This document shows, piece after piece, positions 6,627 through 10,089 of a stretch of DNA of 10,089 bases. The position numbers and the translations under genes were made by a program. Each line of letters starts with the position of its first letter. Within the stretch, counting starts at the first letter, position 1. The notes beneath the pieces were generated by a model, which was given only the letters and a program-made list of their open reading frames with translations, was not told where the DNA came from and did not search any database. Source of the stretch: Planctomycetota bacterium (GTDB taxonomy: Bacteria > Planctomycetota > Phycisphaerae > UBA1845); NCBI GenBank assembly GCA_022566435.1, contig JADFIX010000063.1, positions 1-10,089 of the forward strand. The letters are read 5' to 3'.

Positions 6627-7481
6627 ATGAGCGAATATCAAACCAAGGAAGGGCTGAACGTGCCCGGGTTCGCATCTTGGAACGAGTTTCGATCTTATTG
6701 GGCCAACGGAAGAGCGTCTAATACTATCTTTCGCGGACAACGCCATCCGGACTGGAAACTTCAGTCTTTGTGGGAAAGAGAAATTGAGCCGATTAGTGAG
6801 TACATTGAACCTGGCAAGCGCATTGAAGGTCTTTTCGCAGATGATTCTTATCAGAGGAACCGAGACCGACGGCTGACGCACTTCAAGGATCGCGCGCGCA
6901 GGTTTCTGAAAAAGGAATCGGATCTACAATCTGACGATGACTGGTGGGCGTTTGGCCGGCATCATGGACTTGTTTCGCCCTTGCTGGACTGGACGCGGAA
7001 TCCGCTTGTGGCCGCGTTCTTTGCACTTGTAGACTTTGCGCAGTGGGTAACAGAAGGCGACCCTACGTCGGAGAAGCGCGACGAACGCGAACGGGAGGTT
7101 CCACACGTGACAGTTTGGGCGTTGGACTTGTCCAAAAGACCTTTTCAGAAGGGAGAGTTCGAGTTCGTTGATCGCCAACCAGGCTTCGAAAAGCGCCAAG
7201 AGGCGCAGGCCGGCGTATTCACACGGCTTTCGGACGGCATCCATTTCGATGTGCAATCTTATCTGTCTTGTCGCGGCCGATTGGATGCACTCTATCGGTG
7301 TCATATTCCCATTGGCGTCGAAGCCAGTAAAGCCTTGCGCGAGCTACACCAAGAAAAAGTTCATCATGCGATACTCTTCCCTGATTTCTGGGGCGCCGCA
7401 ATGTACGCCAATACACGGCACCTCGTAAGAACAGAGACCACTTTTGAGATGATAGATGGTAGCAGTACTAAACCCGATTGA
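6627..7481 (+). CDS. FRG-domain protein of unknown function
   Basis: This 284-residue cytoplasmic protein (no signal peptide or membrane helix) matches the FRG domain family (PF08867), named for its Phe-Arg-Gly motif. The domain starts near the N-terminus with FASWNEFRSYW. It has IFRGQ (34-38) followed by W.LQSLWERE (43-52), then the second block GRHHGLVSPLLDWTRNP (110-126) with AAFFA (129-133), and QAGVFTR (194-200) near the usual end block. All recognisable family motifs are present, so the domain is intact. Its biochemical activity is not established to my knowledge. I chose ATG 6627 (GGGGAG six bases upstream); ATG 6597 would add ten residues that do not look like domain sequence. It follows the exported TPR gene on the same strand and converges on the agmatinase gene 60 bases away. 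FRG genes are often accessory and patchily distributed. Confidence 0.82.
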   Translation: MSEYQTKEGLNVPGFASWNEFRSYWANGRASNTIFRGQRHPDWKLQSLWEREIEPISEYIEPGKRIEGLFADDSYQRNRDRRLTHFKDRARRFLKKESDLQSDDDWWAFGRHHGLVSPLLDWTRNPLVAAFFALVDFAQWVTEGDPTSEKRDEREREVPHVTVWALDLSKRPFQKGEFEFVDRQPGFEKRQEAQAGVFTRLSDGIHFDVQSYLSCRGRLDALYRCHIPIGVEASKALRELHQEKVHHAILFPDFWGAAMYANTRHLVRTETTFEMIDGSSTKPD

Positions 7482-7541
7482 TTCTGCACTATTCTGCGGA
7501 GGACGCACGAGCGGTAACCGCGCCCAGTGGTTTTAATACGC

Positions 7542-8415
7542 TTACTCGCGCATCTGAACATAGCACATCAGCTTATACACGAGTCGTGCGGCCAGGAATT
7601 CGGTAACGACCTGTCCGGGGACGGGGGTGACCTCGACGATGTCGGCGGCGACGACGTTTTTTTCGGCGGCCACCAGGCGCAATAGGCCGGTGACCTGATA
7701 CCAGTCCAGACCGCCCGGTTCGGGGGTGCCGGTGCCGGGAGCGCAAGCCGGGTCGAAGCCGTCGATATCGATCGTGATGTAGACGTCGTCGCCGAGCCGG
7801 TTCAATACCCGGTCGATCCAATCGTCGTCGCTGAAGCATTGAACCGCCGTGATCGGCTCGAGCTTGATCTTCTTCATAAACCGGTGTTCTTCGGCGGAGA
7901 CGTTGCGAATTCCCACGGGCACGATGCTCGCGCCGAGATCGTGTACGCGGCGCATGACGCATGCGTGTGAGTAGGGGGAGCCTTCGTATTGGTTCCGCAA
8001 ATCGCAATGGGCGTCGATTTGCAAAACCGAGAGCTTGCGGTGTTTGGTCATGGCCGCCCGCACCAGGGCGGAGGTGATGCTATGCTCACCGCCGAGGGCG
8101 AAGAGGAACTTGCCGTCGCGGACGATTCGTTTGGCGATCTTGAAGAGCTTCTCGTGCATGGCCTGCGGGCCGGATGCGTCGGGCTCGACGGCGTCCATTG
8201 TAGTGATGCCGCACTTGTAGCACTCCGCTTCGAGTTCCTCGTCGAAAGTCTCGACCTGCTGCGAGGCGGTGGTGATGGCGGTGGGGCCGTTTCGCGTACC
8301 GGGGTGGAATGTCGTTGTGGCCTCGTAGGGGACAGGGAGTACGGCGAACGCGGCGTCGTCATACTCGCTGAATTCGGATTCGAGCCCGAGAAAGTTGTGG
8401 GGGGCGTTTGGTCAT
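7542..8415 (-). CDS. speB: Agmatinase/arginase-family ureohydrolase, with a frameshift near the start
   Basis: This Mn-dependent ureohydrolase most likely converts agmatine to putrescine and urea. Motifs are LGGEHS, DAHCDLR and DIDGFDP followed by GTGTPEPGG, holding the expected metal ligands (one His, then Asp-x-His-x-Asp, then Asp-x-Asp). The frame from ATG 8198 gives only 218 residues, but the same frame continues upstream with conserved N-terminal sequence (VLPVPYEATTTFHPGTRNGP). It reaches TGA at 8414-8412 with no start codon in between. ATG 8415-8413 lies one frame away and reads MTKRP. Removing one base from the G6 run (plus strand 8399-8404) joins them as MTKRPHNFLGLE, about 290 residues, the normal family length. 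I therefore annotate the gene from 8415 with a one-base frameshift: assembly error, true mutation or slippage. The arginase, formiminoglutamase and guanidinobutyrase relatives cannot be fully excluded. It is last of a minus-strand run after the Nudix-like gene. Confidence 0.78.
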
Positions 8416-8446
8416 GGTTGATCTGTCCGATGTGGTACTGGTTGTC

Positions 8447-8475
8447 CCCCACCCATTGCTTCGCAATGAATGGGG
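8447..8475. repeat. Hairpin between Nudix-like gene and agmatinase
   Basis: CCCCACCCATTGC (8447-8459) and GCAATGAATGGGG (8463-8475) form a 13-bp stem with two mismatches around a three-base loop TTC. It occupies the 70-base gap between the two minus-strand genes, so it sits in the leader of the agmatinase message. It resembles a dispersed REP-like palindrome; an attenuating role is possible but no T-run follows. Confidence 0.6.
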
Positions 8476-8485
8476 CACCCGAGCG

Positions 8486-8887
8486 CTACGTCTCCAGCAG
8501 CCAAGCCGCGACTGGTCTGGAAACCGCGTCGAATTCGTATTCCTGGAGCTGGTGCTTCGGGACCCAGCGAATCGCATCGTCCGGGCCGGACTCTTCGCCA
8601 CCGCTGATGAGCCCGCAAAAGAAGTACCGCAATTCCACCCGTTCCCGGCCGATCTCCTCCCAAACCGGGGGTTGACCGACGACGATTTCCACCTCGATAC
8701 CTAGGTCTTCCCGCGTCGTGCGGCGCATGGCGGCCTCGGGCGGCTCATCGCCGGTGACTCGCCCGCGGGGAAACGACCATCTCGGCTCGTCGCCCCTCGA
8801 GTCCACCGCGCGAACGATGAGTATGTGATTATCCTGCCGCTCGATGATCGCGGCGACGTACGGCTTGGATGGCTTCGATCTTGCCAT
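8486..8887 (-). CDS. Nudix-hydrolase-like protein with altered Nudix box
   Basis: The 133-residue protein has the Nudix fold, the family that hydrolyses nucleoside diphosphates linked to another moiety. The landmarks are RWSFPRGRVTGDE (36-48) and the Nudix helix (50-64). Fitted to GX5EX7REUXEEXGU, G42, E48, R56, E60 and G63 are present. The Glu after R56 is T57, and the second Glu of the EE pair is D61. The metal-binding helix is thus weakened, so activity may be lowered, changed or lost. The C-terminal end (RYFFCGL, then AIRWVPKHQLQEYEF) is normal for bacterial Nudix proteins, and the length is standard. Start ATG 8887 has no clear Shine-Dalgarno. It lies 42 bases downstream of the membrane-protein gene and 70 bases upstream of the agmatinase, likely one transcript. 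Confidence 0.78.
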   Translation of the reverse strand: MARSKPSKPYVAAIIERQDNHILIVRAVDSRGDEPRWSFPRGRVTGDEPPEAAMRRTTREDLGIEVEIVVGQPPVWEEIGRERVELRYFFCGLISGGEESGPDDAIRWVPKHQLQEYEFDAVSRPVAAWLLET

Positions 8888-8929
8888 AATGCGTGGCGGA
8901 TACCGGCTTTGGTTTGGGCTCGAGCCCTT

Positions 8930-9748
8930 TCAGGCGGTCGAATCATCGCTCGACCGAACCGCGGCGGGGTCGCACCGCAGCCGCAAAAGAAAAGTCTGCG
9001 TCGAGATACCGAACGAGAAGAGACCGATGGAAAGCAACACGCGAACCATCCACCATCCCTTGCGCTGCGGCACCCGCCACGTGCGTTTCACATCTGCAAT
9101 CGATCCCTGCGGAAACTCGCCGCTCGTCACGATCCACCGAACATAGCCGAGCGTCCCAGCGGGCGGGTAGTTCTCGAGCATATACAATCGTACGCGATCG
9201 GCCACATCTTGAACGAATTGGTCCCGCGTCCGCCCGTGCAGGTTGAGCGTCCAGTCCGGGGCATTTCTCGCAAAATCCATGGGCAGCGCGCGACCTTCGA
9301 CGAAGATCGAAACAAGCCATCCGGCGGCAACCAACACGATCGTCCCCGCCCACACCGTACGGCGGGCGTAGGGTCGGCCTGCCGATGCCACGCGATGTAC
9401 CACCGCGCCGATCACCAATCCGAACAACGCAAAAAAGAAGAGCCCTATGAAAAACGGTAGAGTCGCCGCATACGCCAGGAGCCACACCAAAGGAAGGCCC
9501 GCGACACCGCCAACGAAGATTCCCAGCCAGAATCGTCCGCCGGGACCGTAGGGGACGGACTCACCCGTCACCCTGGTATCCGCCGAAGCGGCCTCCGACA
9601 ACGGCTCGTCACCAAGCGCGGTGGAAGGTCGATCCACCATCGGCGTACCCGTGGAACCCGACTCGATCTCGTTCTTGTTAGCGGTATTCGGCAAACCAAT
9701 CCTCTTCTTCCCACGATCGATCGAAACGCAAGCCTCGCTCATGGCCAT
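8930..9748 (-). CDS. Four-helix membrane protein of unknown function
   Basis: I do not recognise a family. From ATG 9748 the protein has 272 residues. A polar, Ser/Thr/Glu-rich N-terminal region of about 65 residues comes first. A helical hairpin follows at about 74-118 (FWLGIFVGGVAGLPLVWLL, then FFIGLFFFALFGLVIGAVV), then a third helix at about 131-149. A soluble segment of about 80 residues (150-230) contains DWTLNLHGRTRDQF and IVTSGEFP. A fourth helix is near 233-252, with a short tail ending in SSDDSTA. With four helices, the loop and both termini need the topology worked out; if the N-terminus is cytoplasmic, the 150-230 loop is also cytoplasmic-distal by helix count and so periplasmic. 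TTG 9775 or ATG 9742 are alternative starts; none has a clear ribosome site. It precedes the Nudix-like gene by 42 bases. Confidence 0.65.
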   Translation of the reverse strand: MAMSEACVSIDRGKKRIGLPNTANKNEIESGSTGTPMVDRPSTALGDEPLSEAASADTRVTGESVPYGPGGRFWLGIFVGGVAGLPLVWLLAYAATLPFFIGLFFFALFGLVIGAVVHRVASAGRPYARRTVWAGTIVLVAAGWLVSIFVEGRALPMDFARNAPDWTLNLHGRTRDQFVQDVADRVRLYMLENYPPAGTLGYVRWIVTSGEFPQGSIADVKRTWRVPQRKGWWMVRVLLSIGLFSFGISTQTFLLRLRCDPAAVRSSDDSTA

Positions 9749-9808
9749 CTTGCCGCATGATTCCACAAACTGCAACGCATCAGATCGAGGGAGGCGTCGG
9801 TCCGGTCT

Positions 9809-9832
9809 TTTCCATCCCCTGCGGTATGGAAA
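9809..9832. repeat. Small inverted repeat in the gap between two minus-strand genes
   Basis: TTTCCAT (9809-9815) pairs with ATGGAAA (9826-9832) over a ten-base loop. It lies between the stop of the partial gene (9867) and the start of the membrane protein (9748). Read on the minus strand there is no T-run after the stem, so I do not call it a terminator. Confidence 0.3.
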
Positions 9833-9866
9833 GCGAAGAAAGGTGGCGGGTTCCTCTCACCGACGC

Positions 9867-10089
9867 TTACTGCCGGATAGGCTCCGCCTTCTTTTTAGCC
9901 GTCGGCCGACCCCGATTACGTCCATTCGACGCTTTGGTTTTCTTGAACGGGGTGCCGCCCGGCCGCTTGGAAGCCGTCGCCTTGCCCATCGCTTTCGGAA
10001 TGATCTGAAATACGAGCGTTACGAATTGCTCCGGCTCCGGCTCGATATTCCCTCGGAATTCGACCGAACGAGTCGACGCTTTTGCAAGC
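9867..10089 (-). CDS. C-terminal part of a protein with a basic, AT-hook-like tail (partial, 5' cut by window edge)
   Basis: A minus-strand frame enters from the right edge and ends at TAA 9869-9867, giving 73 residues. The first part (EFRGNIEPEPEQFVTLVFQI) looks like folded sequence. After MGKATASKRPGG it turns into a Lys/Arg/Gly/Pro-rich tail with NGRNRGRPTAKKK. The RGRP core with flanking basic residues is the AT-hook signature for minor-groove binding, and Lys/Ala/Pro tails of this sort occur on bacterial histone-like and other nucleic-acid-binding proteins. The visible part does not identify the family. It is on the same strand as the three genes that follow, but an 118-base gap separates it from the membrane protein. 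Confidence 0.6.
   Translation of the reverse strand, partial: LAKASTRSVEFRGNIEPEPEQFVTLVFQIIPKAMGKATASKRPGGTPFKKTKASNGRNRGRPTAKKKAEPIRQ

Noticed and set aside
6585..6630. Fourteen-codon open frame overlapping the FRG start codon as ATGA (possible leader peptide)
   Set aside because: AAGGA lies only one base from its ATG, so it has no usable ribosome site, and the peptide has no regulatory codon run.
5195..7481. Reading the TPR and FRG genes as a two-gene antiphage or toxin-antitoxin system
   Set aside because: The TPR protein is exported, there is no toxin, nuclease or NTPase domain beside them, no mobile-element hallmarks are visible, and FRG function is not established. Kept only as a neighbourhood observation.
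7989..8675. Long + strand open frame (228 codons) opposite the agmatinase and Nudix-like genes
   Set aside because: It is antisense to clearly conserved coding sequence on the minus strand, and its translation has no recognisable motif; it is a GC-rich shadow frame.

Overview
The window is moderately GC-rich bacterial DNA with a Gram-negative type envelope gene set. It carries several GC-rich palindromes in its intergenic gaps. The mix (LPS-kinase/glycosyltransferase/MsbA-like exporter, exported kinesin-light-chain-type TPR protein, poorly conserved membrane proteins, abundant intergenic palindromes) suggests a member of the Planctomycetota or a neighbouring phylum. This is inference: there is no rRNA or marker gene here to prove it.

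Layout, left to right. Positions 3-98 hold the last 31 codons of an unidentified + strand gene. Positions 147-4509 form a + strand cluster of three closely spaced genes: a WaaP/InaA-type lipopolysaccharide kinase (147-1115), a GT-B/GT4-fold glycosyltransferase-like protein (1264-2346), and an MsbA-like ABC half-transporter (2356-4509). They fit a job in completing and exporting lipid A/LOS-type glycolipid. Two members are odd. The glycosyltransferase has lost all four charged donor-site residues normally conserved in GT4. The exporter carries an extra domain of about 125 residues, possibly PDZ-like, in its first periplasmic loop.

Positions 4510-5194 are a 685-base gap without a convincing gene but with several inverted repeats, two of them long and REP-like. 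Next come an exported TPR protein built from eight 42-residue repeats (5195-6523) and a cytoplasmic FRG-domain protein (6627-7481), both on +.

From 7542 to the right edge all genes are on the minus strand and face the FRG gene. In transcription order they are the C-terminus of a basic protein with an AT-hook-like tail (10089-9867), a four-helix membrane protein of unknown function (9748-8930), a small Nudix-like protein with an altered Nudix box (8887-8486), and an agmatinase/arginase-family enzyme (8415-7542). The agmatinase reading frame is broken near its start at a run of six G (plus strand), so it needs a one-base frameshift to join its start codon to its conserved N-terminus.

The most useful second looks are the donor-site-less glycosyltransferase, the domain inserted in the exporter, the agmatinase frameshift, and the TPR/FRG pair. 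I do not see a clear undescribed multi-gene system such as a defence island.
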